Shown piece by piece: positions 25,553 through 35,011 of a stretch of 64,000 bases of DNA. A program made the translations under genes and the position numbers. This DNA is from an uncultured Clostridia bacterium (lineage in GTDB: Bacteria > Bacillota > Clostridia > TANB77 > CAG-508), in NCBI GenBank assembly GCA_934168305.1, contig CAKPNF010000001.1:62001-126000 (forward strand), written 5' to 3'. How positions within the stretch are numbered: position 1 is the stretch's first letter; the number at the start of each line of letters is the position of its first letter. Below the pieces are notes generated by a model. It was not told the DNA's origin. It saw nothing but the letters and a program-made list of their open reading frames with translations, and ran no database searches.

Positions 25553-25795
25553 TTAAGCATTAAATTTTTGCTTAACAGTATCAATTTTTTGTTGTTCAAC
25601 AGTGTCCATTTTATACCAACCTTTTTCAGACATCAAATTAAAAATTTTATTCTGAATATCTAAAGATTCATTTAAAGCACATTTAAAAGCTTCATGAACT
25701 TCAGCAGTAGATGATTCAATAGTTCCATGAAGATATAAATCACAAACACCTTTTATAATTAGTAATTCATTTTCCATTAAATCCTTATCTTCCAT
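25553..25795 (-). CDS. Spore coat protein, CotF type
   Basis: The 80-residue protein reads 'ELLIIKGVCDLYLHGTIESS', then 'FKCALNESLDIQNKIFNLMSEKGWY' and a polar C-terminus with 'QQKID'. It is a short helical CotF-like spore coat protein as found widely in spore-forming Clostridia. AAGGGGGA precedes the start. It is the second gene of a two-gene minus-strand unit, 10 bases after a 57-residue partner. It indicates that the organism carries sporulation genes. Confidence 0.85.
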   Translation of the reverse strand: MEDKDLMENELLIIKGVCDLYLHGTIESSTAEVHEAFKCALNESLDIQNKIFNLMSEKGWYKMDTVEQQKIDTVKQKFNA

Positions 25796-25805
25796 AATAT
25801 CCCCC

Positions 25806-25979
25806 TTAAAGTAAATTTAAAAACTTATTAAAAATTTCATTATGTTTTTCTTCTAATTGTCCAATATAAGTTGAAAGATTAACATCTTTTAATTTGCTTG
25901 CAGTTTCTTTACTACAAGTTTTCATAAAACATTCGTGTCCTAATGCATCTTCTATATATAAAAGCTCTTTACTTGTCAT
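25806..25979 (-). CDS. Small spore-coat-associated protein, 57 residues
   Basis: A short gene starts at ATG 25979 (minus strand) with AAGGAGG a few bases upstream and ends at TAA 25806-25808. The peptide begins 'MTSKELLYIEDALGHECFMK' and ends 'EKHNEIFNKFLNLL'. This pattern is found in small proteins encoded just before CotF-type coat genes in Clostridia. It lies 10 bases upstream of the CotF-type gene on the same strand, so the two probably form one sporulation operon. Confidence 0.85.
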   Translation of the reverse strand: MTSKELLYIEDALGHECFMKTCSKETASKLKDVNLSTYIGQLEEKHNEIFNKFLNLL

Positions 25980-26167
25980 ATTATCAACCTCCTTAAAATA
26001 TGATTTCCTGAATATGAAAAAATATACAAAAAGATTTATACTATTTTGAACCTGAGTGAAAGAACATAAAAGGATTTTTTGAAAATTAATATTAAAATTT
26101 TATTGTTATTTTTTTATCATTATGATATGCTTATAATATAAGAATATAAAAACTTGGGAGGACAAGT

Positions 26168-27865
26168 ATGAAAACAAAAGAAAATGGTGTAACGTTAATA
26201 GCATTAGTAATTACAATAATATTAATCCTTATTTTAGCTTCTTTAGGAACGACAATAGGAACTGAAACAATCAATTCAACAGCATTTACACAATTTAAAG
26301 CTGAACTTAAAATAATGCAAGATAAGGTAAATGAGTTGAATCAAGAAAATAAGATTGAAAATGGAAGAGATTTAACAAAAGATGAACAAGAAAAAATTTT
26401 TAATAATCAAGAAACATCAGACATATCAGACATTATATTTAATAGCGTAACAACAGATGAAGAAAAAAATAATATAAAAAATGGATTTAAGTATTTAACA
26501 AAAGATAATATAAGTGAAAAATTTGGGTTAGATAGTATTAAAAGGGATTATATTATAAATGTTGAGTATAGATATGTTATTTTTCCGTACGGATTTGAAT
26601 ATGAAGGAAAAAAATATTATATGATAGATCAAATTGATGGTGAAATATATAATGTTCGTTATCATAATAAAAATGATAAATACGGTGGAAATGGTGAAAA
26701 TGGAAAAAATTTTAATGTAAATGTGACAAATGAAAAAAATAGAAGCAAAATTGAGATTACTAATATCAACTATAATGGATATGTAGATAAATGGCAGGTT
26801 AAATATAGACTTGAAGGAAATTCTTATTGGGAAACAAGTAATGATTTAACTTTTTATATAAAAAAAGAAGGAACATATACTATAAAAGTTGTACATGGAG
26901 ATGAAATAGATTTAGGAGAGCAGAAAATAATGGTATTATATGATGGAACAATATCAGAAAAAGTTAGAAACGATGTAATAAAAATAGGGGATTATGTAAA
27001 TTACACACCAGATGCAGTAAGCACAACAGACGAAAAATATACAAATCTAATTTCAGAATTAGGAACTTATTCAGGAAGTACAGAAAATAATACAAGCACA
27101 TTAATACAAGAAAATTTAAATTGGAGAGTATTGGATGTCGTAGATGGAGAAGTAAGATTAATAAGTGAAGTGCCAACAACAAGCGTAATAAAACTGTACG
27201 GGTATAATGGATATAATAATGCTGTTTATTTAATAGATAAAGCTTGTAGTACACTATATAGTAAGTCTGGATATATAGATAAGGTTCAAAATTTAAAAAT
27301 AGAAGATTTAGAAAAGTATATGAAAAAAATTCCAGCAAAAGATGAATTACCATATTCACCACCTAGTCCAAGCACATATTACCCTAGCATATTAATACAA
27401 GAGAAAAATCAAACAGTAATACCAGATGACGATACAATTCAATCTGAAACTATATTGGACCTAAGCGAACAAACAGAACCAATAAATCAAACAAAAGCAA
27501 AGAAAGTAAACTCTTGGAAAATAAAGAAAACAAATTATTGGGTTTTATCTTCAAAAGTAGAAGATTTTAAACAAACTGAATATTATAATTTATTTATATT
27601 AAATGAAGAAAAAAACAATTACTACACATCATATTGGATGTCATCACGTTGTGTGAATTGTGATTCGGATAATGCTGCATTTAGAGTACGTTGTATAAAT
27701 TCTGGTGATATAAAAGCCGAAGCAACTTATGGATCACTTAATAATTCATTCACACTTACAAAATCCTTTAGACCTATTATAACTTTAAATTCAGATGTAC
27801 AAATAGATGCAACAAACACAGAAAAAGACGGAACAACAGCTGCCAATGCATACATATTAAAATAA
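26168..27865 (+). CDS. Prepilin-like secreted protein
   Basis: The 565-residue product has a short charged leader and 'NGVTLIALVITIILILILA', a type IV prepilin-like cleavage and membrane segment like that of the 3395 gene. A coiled, charged stretch follows, then a beta-rich middle part. The end contains 'SYWMSSRCVNCDSDNAAFRVRC' and 'SFRPIITLNSD', a layout common in large clostridial surface proteins related to the FGE/C-type lectin-fold group. Unlike the DGR target, its tail is as AT-rich as the rest, so there is no sign of diversification. GGGAGG precedes the start. Its ligand and role are unknown. Confidence 0.7.
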   Translation: MKTKENGVTLIALVITIILILILASLGTTIGTETINSTAFTQFKAELKIMQDKVNELNQENKIENGRDLTKDEQEKIFNNQETSDISDIIFNSVTTDEEKNNIKNGFKYLTKDNISEKFGLDSIKRDYIINVEYRYVIFPYGFEYEGKKYYMIDQIDGEIYNVRYHNKNDKYGGNGENGKNFNVNVTNEKNRSKIEITNINYNGYVDKWQVKYRLEGNSYWETSNDLTFYIKKEGTYTIKVVHGDEIDLGEQKIMVLYDGTISEKVRNDVIKIGDYVNYTPDAVSTTDEKYTNLISELGTYSGSTENNTSTLIQENLNWRVLDVVDGEVRLISEVPTTSVIKLYGYNGYNNAVYLIDKACSTLYSKSGYIDKVQNLKIEDLEKYMKKIPAKDELPYSPPSPSTYYPSILIQEKNQTVIPDDDTIQSETILDLSEQTEPINQTKAKKVNSWKIKKTNYWVLSSKVEDFKQTEYYNLFILNEEKNNYYTSYWMSSRCVNCDSDNAAFRVRCINSGDIKAEATYGSLNNSFTLTKSFRPIITLNSDVQIDATNTEKDGTTAANAYILK

Positions 27866-27968
27866 AAACTACATATTTTATATGGTTTTATACTTAAAAG
27901 AAAAATATTACAAAATAGGAACAATATTACAGAACTGTTAAATATATATTACAATTCTATTAATTCTA

Positions 27969-27996
27969 TTGACATTATACAAAAAAAGAATAAAAT
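27969..27996 (+). promoter_or_regulatory. Putative promoter for rsmD
   Basis: TTGACA at 27969-27974 and TAAAAT at 27991-27996 are 16 bases apart. A TATAAT at 27997 is too far from the -35 element. Confidence 0.4.
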
Positions 27997-28018
27997 TATA
28001 ATATAGGAGAAAAGCAAA

Positions 28019-28576
28019 ATGAGAATAATAAGTGGAACTGCAAGAGGAACAAAATTATATACATTAGAAGGACAAATAACTAGACCAACATTAGACAGAG
28101 TTAAAGAATCCTTATTTAATATAATTCAAAATGATATAGCTAATTCAATATTTTTAGATTTATTTTCTGGAAGTGGAGCAATAGGATTAGAAGCAGCAAG
28201 TAGAGGTGCTAAAAAAGTAATTCTATGTGATAAATCAAAAGAAGCCATTAAAATAATAGAAAAAAATATTGAAAAAACACACTTAAATAAAAAAGTAGAA
28301 TTATACAACATAGATTATGAAGCGTTAATAAAAACAAAAATAAAAGAAAAAATAGATATTGTATATATAGATCCACCATACAATTCAGATTTTGCAATTA
28401 AATCAATTAAATATATTATTGAAAAAGAATTGATTGATGAAAATTCTAACATAATTATAGAAACAGACGATGATAAAAAAGTGTTAGAAAATCTGAAAAA
28501 TATAGAGGTTGAAATAACAGATAAAAGAAAATATGGACGAGCAATCTTGATATTTTTAAAAATTAGAAAGGGGTAA
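28019..28576 (+). CDS. rsmD: 16S rRNA (guanine(966)-N(2))-methyltransferase RsmD
   Basis: The 185-residue protein begins 'MRIISGTARGTKL', the family start, followed by 'TRPTLDRVKESLFNII'. The SAM site is 'FLDLFSGSGAIGLEAASRGA' and the catalytic motif 'IDPPYN'. It methylates G966 of 16S rRNA in the small subunit. It is the first gene of a run with the coiled-coil protein and ftsK. Confidence 0.93.
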   Translation: MRIISGTARGTKLYTLEGQITRPTLDRVKESLFNIIQNDIANSIFLDLFSGSGAIGLEAASRGAKKVILCDKSKEAIKIIEKNIEKTHLNKKVELYNIDYEALIKTKIKEKIDIVYIDPPYNSDFAIKSIKYIIEKELIDENSNIIIETDDDKKVLENLKNIEVEITDKRKYGRAILIFLKIRKG

Positions 28577-28580
28577 AACC

Positions 28581-29084
28581 ATGGAAATATTTGAACTATT
28601 AGAGTCTCTTGAAGATATAATAGAAAGAAGTAGAAATCTACCATTTTCTGCAAAAGGAGTAGTAGACAAAGACGAAATTTTAGATTTAATAAAAGAAATA
28701 AGATTAAAACTTCCTGATGAACTTAAACAAGCAAAATGGGTGAAAGAAGAAAGACAACGTATATTAGTTGAAGCACAAAAAGAAGCAGATGGAATAGTAA
28801 AAGAGGCTGAAAATAGAATAATTTCAATGATAGACGAACATGAAATAACAAGAAAAGCATATGAACAGAAAAAAGAAATAATAGAAAGTGCCAACGAAAG
28901 GTCAAGAGAAATTTCAAATGGAACAAAAGAATATGCTGATGAATTATTAGCACATACAGAAGAAGTATTAAATCAAACATTAGGCGGATTAGAGAAAAAC
29001 ATTTCGGAAGCTTTAAAATTAATGGAAATATCAATTGAAGATACTTTAAAAACAGTACAAAATAGTAGAAAAGAACTAAATTAA
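28581..29084 (+). CDS. Coiled-coil protein, conserved next to rsmD
   Basis: The 167-residue product is almost all helix with heptad-like repeats and many Glu/Lys/Ala ('EAQKEADGIVKEAENRI'). This resembles clostridial proteins annotated loosely as ATP-synthase-b-like or DivIVA-like. No membrane segment is present. It starts 4 bases after rsmD with AAAGGGG inside the end of that gene, so it is co-translated. The function is unknown. A link to envelope or division proteins is only suggested by ftsK next door. Confidence 0.65.
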   Translation: MEIFELLESLEDIIERSRNLPFSAKGVVDKDEILDLIKEIRLKLPDELKQAKWVKEERQRILVEAQKEADGIVKEAENRIISMIDEHEITRKAYEQKKEIIESANERSREISNGTKEYADELLAHTEEVLNQTLGGLEKNISEALKLMEISIEDTLKTVQNSRKELN

Positions 29085-29090
29085 AATATT

Positions 29091-29135
29091 CAAGGAGGGA
29101 AACGGAGGAAGGTCTATTCTCTCCTTGTATTTTTG
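29091..29135 (+). terminator. Terminator/attenuator before ftsK
   Basis: CAAGGAG (29091-29097) pairs with CTCCTTG (29121-29127), followed by TATTTTT. It lies just before the ftsK ribosome binding site and may reduce read-through from rsmD. Confidence 0.65.
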
Positions 29136-29146
29136 GAGGAAATAAT

Positions 29147-31583
29147 ATGGCAAAGAGAAAATATAAAAAAAGAAAAGCAACCAAAACAACAAAAAAAAGA
29201 GCATCAAATATAGATTTAACAATTGTAGCATTAATAATATTAAGTATTCTATTAGGAGTATTAATTTATGGAAAATCAGGAGTCATTGGAATAAAGTTAA
29301 ACGAAATTTTAGGTGGAATGATGGGAATTATAAAATATGTTCTACCTATAGGAATATTCGCAATTGCAATTAAAATAGCATGCGTGGACAATGAATATAT
29401 ATCTTCAAAATTGATTCAATATACAATATTATTAATAAGTTTTTCAGTGTTAATGAGTGTATATCAAATAAATACAGGAGAATTAACAATATTAGATAAA
29501 GATTTATCAACGGTTGTTAAAGATGCATATAATTTACGGAGCACAAGGAAATGGTGGAGGAGCACTTGGGGCTATTATTGCAACACCATTAGTTAATCTT
29601 TTAGGGAAAATAGGTGCAGCTATACTATGTATAGGTGTGGTTATAATGTTTGCAGTATTTACATTCGGAATAAATATGTCAGAAATTATAAATAATATAG
29701 TAGAAAAATCTGAAGAAAACAGGGAAGAAAGATTAGAAAGAAAACAAAAATTAAAAGAAGAACAATATAAAGCAAGACAAGAAACTATTGAAAATAGAAA
29801 AAAAGAGAAAAGTCAAAGAGAATTAATGAAAACAGCTGCAAGACAAGAAGCATTAGAAGATGACAATATAGGAGAACAAATTAAAATTAATTTTGGTGGA
29901 AGAATTTTAGATGATGATGATTCTAAAAAAAGAAAGAAATATGATCATAAAGATGATGATTTAACACCTTTAACTAAAGAAACTAAAAAAGCACAAGACA
30001 TACAACCAGACGTTATAGAAAACAATCTATTTAGACAAGAAGAAGAGAAAAAAGAAGAAAAAACAAAAGAAGTATTACAATTAGAACATGCTATGATAGT
30101 TGAAGATGAAAATTATGAATACCCACCAGTTGAATTATTAGGAAAAACACCTAAAAAAGGATTAAAAGGTGGAGCAAAAGCACTAACTGATACTGCAACA
30201 AAATTACAGAAAACACTATATAGTTTTGGTGTGTCAGCAAAAGTAGAAAATGTATCAGTTGGTCCAGCGATAACAAGATATGAATTAAAACCAGCTGAAG
30301 GTGTAAGAGTAAGCAAAATTGCAAATCTGGCAGATGATATAGCTTTAAATTTAGCTGCTGAGACAATAAGAATAGAAGCTCCGATTCCTGGAAAACAAGC
30401 AGTTGGAATAGAAGTTCCAAACAAAGAAAAAGAAGCAGTACATTTAAGAGAAGTGCTAGAAAGTGAAGAATTTAGAAACAATAAATCTAAACTAACAGTA
30501 GCACTTGGCAAAGACGTTGCAGGAAATATACAATTAGCTGATATAGCAAAGATGCCTCATGTCTTGATTGCAGGTTCAACAGGTTCAGGAAAAAGTGTAT
30601 GTATAAATACAATAATAACAAGTATAATTTATAATGCAAAACCAAGTGAAGTAAAAATGGTAATGGTAGACCCTAAAGTAGTAGAATTATCGGTATATAA
30701 CGGAATACCACATTTATTAATACCTGTTGTAACTGACCCTAAAAAAGCAGCAGGGGCATTAGCTTGGGCTGTACAAGAAATGGATAATAGATACAATTTA
30801 TTTGCAAGTAAAGGTGTAAGAGATATAAAAGGATACAACAAAGCAATTGAAAAAGAAGAAGGAATGGGTAAATTACCACAAATAGTAATAATAGTTGATG
30901 AGTTAGCAGATTTAATGATGGTTGCTGCAAAGGATGTAGAAGAAGCTATATGTAGACTAGCACAAAAAGCAAGAGCAGCTGGAATGCACCTTGTAATTGC
31001 AACACAAAGACCATCAGTAGATGTTATTACAGGACTTATTAAAGCAAATGTACCATCAAGAATAGCATTTGCTGTATCATCACAAGTAGATTCAAGAACA
31101 ATATTAGATTCAGTTGGTGCTGAAAAATTATTAGGAAAAGGTGATATGCTATTTTTTCCAACAGGAGCACCAAAACCAGTCAGAGTACAAGGAGCATTTG
31201 TATCTGACGAAGAAGTAGAGAAAATAGTAGGGTTTGTAAAACAAAATGGAACAGCAAATTATAGTGAAGATATATTAGAAACAATAGAAAATAGTAATAA
31301 AACAGAAAAAGAACTTATCCAAGAACAAGCAGAGGATGATGACACAGACCCATTTTTAATGGATGCAATAGATGCAGTGGTAGAACAAGGAACAGCTTCA
31401 ACATCATTTATTCAAAGAAGATTTAAAGTAGGATATGCAAGAGCTGGAAGAATAATAGATCAAATGGAAGAAAGAGGCATCATCTCTGGATATCAAGGAA
31501 GTAAACCAAGAGAAGTTTTAATTACTAAAGATAGATTAGAAGAATTAAAAATGGGAACAGACGTACAAGAAACAGAAGAGTAA
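29147..31583 (+). CDS. ftsK: DNA translocase FtsK/SpoIIIE, with a +1 frameshift at CGG 29537
   Basis: The first frame (29147-29596) encodes the basic start and four membrane helices, then runs off into 'LRSTRKWW' and stops. The family sequence continues in the +1 frame with 'GAQGNGGGALGAIIATPL', the motor P-loop 'GSTGSGKSVCINTII', Walker B 'IVIIVDELADLMM' and the gamma winged helix ('TSFIQRRFKVGYARAGRIIDQ'). Skipping the C of CGG 29537-29539 (reading GGA) gives an unbroken protein of about 811 residues, a normal FtsK length. It pumps chromosome DNA at division or sporulation and should be needed, so the shift is either programmed or an assembly error. Ribosome binding site: GGAGGA. Confidence 0.85.
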
Positions 31584-31631
31584 AAATATGTAATGGATAA
31601 CAATGAACGAAAATAAGTGAAAGGAGAGTAT

Positions 31632-33200
31632 ATGCAAAGAAAGAAAAAAAATCTACTAGAAAAAATCGTTAAAAAAGATTACAATAATGAGTTAGAAAAA
31701 ATTTTAGAAGAAAAACAGTTTGACGAAAATGTAAAAAATACTCTCCTAGGTATTTTATATAAAATAGAAGCAGCATATAAAGATTTAGAAACAGTAAAAA
31801 AAGACATAGAAACTAAAGAAGAATATATATCAAATATACTAGATATTATGAAAAATGATTGTGATTCAATCAAAATAATTAAGATGAATGATGAAGAAAA
31901 TAAAATACCTCAAAATAAAACATATTTAATAAACAAAGAAAAAAAAGAAATAATAGCATATCCAATTGAAAGAAAATTATTATATTCAATAGCCAAAATA
32001 GGAAAAAAAGACAAAATAGTAAAGGATGATTATTTTATAATTAACAAAACGCTATCAGAATTAATAAATGTAGGAGATAACATTAATATAGTAGAACCAT
32101 TAAGAGACTTTAATGGATACTCATGGACAAGCATACCACAAGAAATAGAAAGTATCGACCATAATCTTATTTACCAAAATTTAAGAATTATAGTGGGACA
32201 TAAATTCTTAAATAAATGGATAAAAAATAATGAATTTATAATCGATTATTTTGATTTATTTAAAGAAATTTTAGAAGAAAAATATGGAAAAGAAAACAAA
32301 AATAAATTTATAGATATATTATCAAAAATATCAATTTTATTAAGTATGAAATTTGATAGTATTGAAAAAGAAAAATTATTTAAAGTAAAATATGAAATCG
32401 AAGAAAAACTAGAGGAGACACAGAACAGAGAATTATTTATTGAGAATATAACAAATAAAAAAATTGATATCTCAAATAGAATTAAAAGAATAGATACTAT
32501 TATTAATGACAAAGAATTGCTAAAAAAAGAATATATAAAAAGAAATGAAAATTTAGAATTGGAAAATAAAATATTTAGTATAAGAATATTATCACAAATG
32601 ATGGAAAAAGAAAGAGATAAATATTTTAAAGAATTAGAAGAATTAAATAAATTAATAAACCCACAAAATTTTATAAAATACAAAAAGGAAATTGAAGAAA
32701 AGTATAAATATTTAAAATTACTTGATACAGAAAATATAGATGAAGAATTAGAAAAATCAAAAATTCAATTACAAAAAATATTCTTAGACTTTATAAAAGT
32801 TGATATAAAAAAAGCAGAAAATAAACAAGAAATAGAAAAGATAATATATAATTTTAGGTATTATTTATTATTACCATATAATTATGAGAAATATATACAA
32901 AATGTAGAAAAATTACAAAAACAAATAAATCAAGTTGGAGAATTATTAATAAATAAAGCAATAGAATTAAAAGTTATACATGAGATATCAAAAGACAAGT
33001 ATACAAATTATGAAATTTTAAAAAATATATTTAATATTAGAATAATAAAATTAGAAGATTCATATTTGAAAATAACTAAGGAAAAAGACAAATATTTTGT
33101 TAAAATATTTGATGAAAATATTTTTGAAGAAAAAATAGAAATATCAAAACCAAAAGATTTAGAAATAAAACTAAACAAAAAAATACCAATATGGGAGTGA
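31632..33200 (+). CDS. Large coiled-coil protein of unknown function
   Basis: ATG 31632 has AAAGGAGAG directly upstream and is preferred to the GTG at 31617. The 522-residue product is rich in Lys, Glu and Ile. It has a compact middle part ('FNGYSWTSIPQEIESIDHNLIYQNLRIIVG') between two long coiled coils. No membrane segment or catalytic motif is visible. It lies between ftsK and the beta-CASP hydrolase on the same strand with short gaps. I do not recognise the family. It resembles poorly characterised proteins found only in low-GC Clostridia. Confidence 0.7.
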   Translation: MQRKKKNLLEKIVKKDYNNELEKILEEKQFDENVKNTLLGILYKIEAAYKDLETVKKDIETKEEYISNILDIMKNDCDSIKIIKMNDEENKIPQNKTYLINKEKKEIIAYPIERKLLYSIAKIGKKDKIVKDDYFIINKTLSELINVGDNINIVEPLRDFNGYSWTSIPQEIESIDHNLIYQNLRIIVGHKFLNKWIKNNEFIIDYFDLFKEILEEKYGKENKNKFIDILSKISILLSMKFDSIEKEKLFKVKYEIEEKLEETQNRELFIENITNKKIDISNRIKRIDTIINDKELLKKEYIKRNENLELENKIFSIRILSQMMEKERDKYFKELEELNKLINPQNFIKYKKEIEEKYKYLKLLDTENIDEELEKSKIQLQKIFLDFIKVDIKKAENKQEIEKIIYNFRYYLLLPYNYEKYIQNVEKLQKQINQVGELLINKAIELKVIHEISKDKYTNYEILKNIFNIRIIKLEDSYLKITKEKDKYFVKIFDENIFEEKIEISKPKDLEIKLNKKIPIWE

Positions 33201-33246
33201 ACCAATGGGAACGTTCTTAAATTGGTTCAAAAGAAGGAGGAAATTT

Positions 33247-34896
33247 ATGAAAATTACATTTTTAGGAGCTACAAAAACAGTAACAGGCTCTAACTATTTA
33301 ATAGAAGCTGCAGGAAAAAAATTCTTAGTTGATTGCGGAATGTGGCAAGGAAGAAAAGAACTAGAGGAAGAAAATTTTGATGAATTTGATTTTAATCCAG
33401 CAGAAATAGACTTTATGTTATTAACACATGCACATATTGACCACTCAGGAAGAATACCAAAACTATACAACGAAGGATTTAAAAATAAAATATATGCACA
33501 TAAAGCAACATGTGACTTATGTGCACTAATGTTACCAGACAGTGGACACATTCAAGAAATGGAAAATGAATGGAAGAACAGAAAGAGAATGAGAAAAGGC
33601 TTAGAAGCCAGAGAGCCACTATATACCGCAGAACAAGCAGCAAGATGTTTGGAAATATTTGAACCAGTTCAATATGACCAAATAATAGAGATAACACCAG
33701 ATATTCACGTAAGATTCAATGATGCTGGACATATGTTAGGTTCAAGTATAATTGAATTATGGGTAAATGAAGAAGGAAAACAAACTAAAACAGTATTTAC
33801 AGGAGATTTAGGAAATAATGATATACCATTATTAAGTGAACCAACAATGATAGAAGATGCAGATTATTTAGTAATGGAATCAACATATGGAAGTAGAAAA
33901 CACATAAAAAATGACCAAAAAGCAGAAATGTTTTTGGATATAGTATCAGAAACACTCGATAACAACGGAACTGTAGTAATACCATCATTCGCAGTAGGAA
34001 GAACACAAGAAATATTATATGAATTAAATAAAATAAAAGAAACAAAAGATGACGAAAAATTCATGAAAGAATATGAAACATTAATGAAAGCACCAGTATA
34101 TGTAGACAGTCCACTTGCAATATCAGCAACAGAAGTATTCAAAGAAAATATGAATTTATTTGATGAAGAGACACAAGAAGAAATGAAAAGAGGAGACCAA
34201 CCACTTGAATTTCCAGGATTAAAATTTACTACAACAGCTGACGAATCAAAAGCTTTAAACGAAAATCCAGAGCCATGTATAATAATATCAGCAAGTGGAA
34301 TGTGTGAAGTAGGAAGAATAAAACATCATTTAAAACACAATTTATGGAATCCAAACTCAACAATACTTTTTGTTGGATATCAAGCACCAGGAACACTAGG
34401 ATATAGCATTGTAAATGGTGCAAAAAAAGTAAAAATATTTGGAGAAGAAATAGCAGTAAATGCAAGAATAGAATATATAGAAGGATATTCAGGACATGCA
34501 GACCAAGATGGATTAATGAATTTTGTATATTCATTTATTAAAAAACCTAAACAAGTATTTTTAATCCATGGTGAAGAAGAATCCCAAGAAATACTTGGAG
34601 AAAAAATTGAGAATGAAGCTCAATTACCAGTAATAATACCAAACTATGGCGAAACATATGAACTAAATGTAAACGAAGATGTTAAATTAACACATAAAAT
34701 TGATAAAAAATTACCTGTTAATATGAAAACTGAAGTATTAAAGAGACTAGAAAAATTAAAAGACGAATTAATAGATATGGAAACATCAGTTAAAGAAGAT
34801 ATGAATAATAAAGATTTAAAAGATGATGATATTTTTAGGATTAGTGAAAAAATTAAAGACTTGGAAAAACAAATTTTAAATGTAATTGAAGGATAA
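33247..34896 (+). CDS. Beta-CASP metallo-beta-lactamase-fold RNase-like protein
   Basis: ATG 33247 follows AAGGAGGAAA, and an in-frame ATG at 33205 lacks a site. The 549-residue protein starts 'MKITFLGATKTVTGSNYLI' and has the metal motif 'LTHAHIDHSGRIP', 'GDLGNND' and 'ESTYGSR'. The beta-CASP domain includes 'ISASGMCEVGRIKHHL' and 'EYIEGYSGHADQDGL'. This is the bacterial YSH1/CPSF-like group, thought to process RNA by endo- or 5'-exonuclease cutting. A C-terminal coiled coil of about 60 residues is extra. It ends just before an inverted repeat that may act as terminator. Confidence 0.9.
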   Translation: MKITFLGATKTVTGSNYLIEAAGKKFLVDCGMWQGRKELEEENFDEFDFNPAEIDFMLLTHAHIDHSGRIPKLYNEGFKNKIYAHKATCDLCALMLPDSGHIQEMENEWKNRKRMRKGLEAREPLYTAEQAARCLEIFEPVQYDQIIEITPDIHVRFNDAGHMLGSSIIELWVNEEGKQTKTVFTGDLGNNDIPLLSEPTMIEDADYLVMESTYGSRKHIKNDQKAEMFLDIVSETLDNNGTVVIPSFAVGRTQEILYELNKIKETKDDEKFMKEYETLMKAPVYVDSPLAISATEVFKENMNLFDEETQEEMKRGDQPLEFPGLKFTTTADESKALNENPEPCIIISASGMCEVGRIKHHLKHNLWNPNSTILFVGYQAPGTLGYSIVNGAKKVKIFGEEIAVNARIEYIEGYSGHADQDGLMNFVYSFIKKPKQVFLIHGEEESQEILGEKIENEAQLPVIIPNYGETYELNVNEDVKLTHKIDKKLPVNMKTEVLKRLEKLKDELIDMETSVKEDMNNKDLKDDDIFRISEKIKDLEKQILNVIEG

Positions 34897-34902
34897 ATAA
34901 GC

Positions 34903-34987
34903 GGGATTACGGGGCCAGGACTCAAAATCCCTCATAAATAATATATAAATATTTATAAGGGATTTTGAGTCCTGGCCCCGTAATCCC
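34903..34987 (+). repeat. Perfect 29-base inverted repeat, GGGGCCAGGAC family
   Basis: Arm 34903-34931 is the exact reverse complement of 34959-34987 with a 27-base AT-rich spacer. The second arm is followed by TTCTTTTTT, so it can terminate the hydrolase transcript. Its core GGGGCCAGGAC differs from the CCACCAC units elsewhere, yet the two arms match perfectly. Confidence 0.9.
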
Positions 34988-35011
34988 TTCTTTTTTAGAA
35001 AGGAAACAAAA

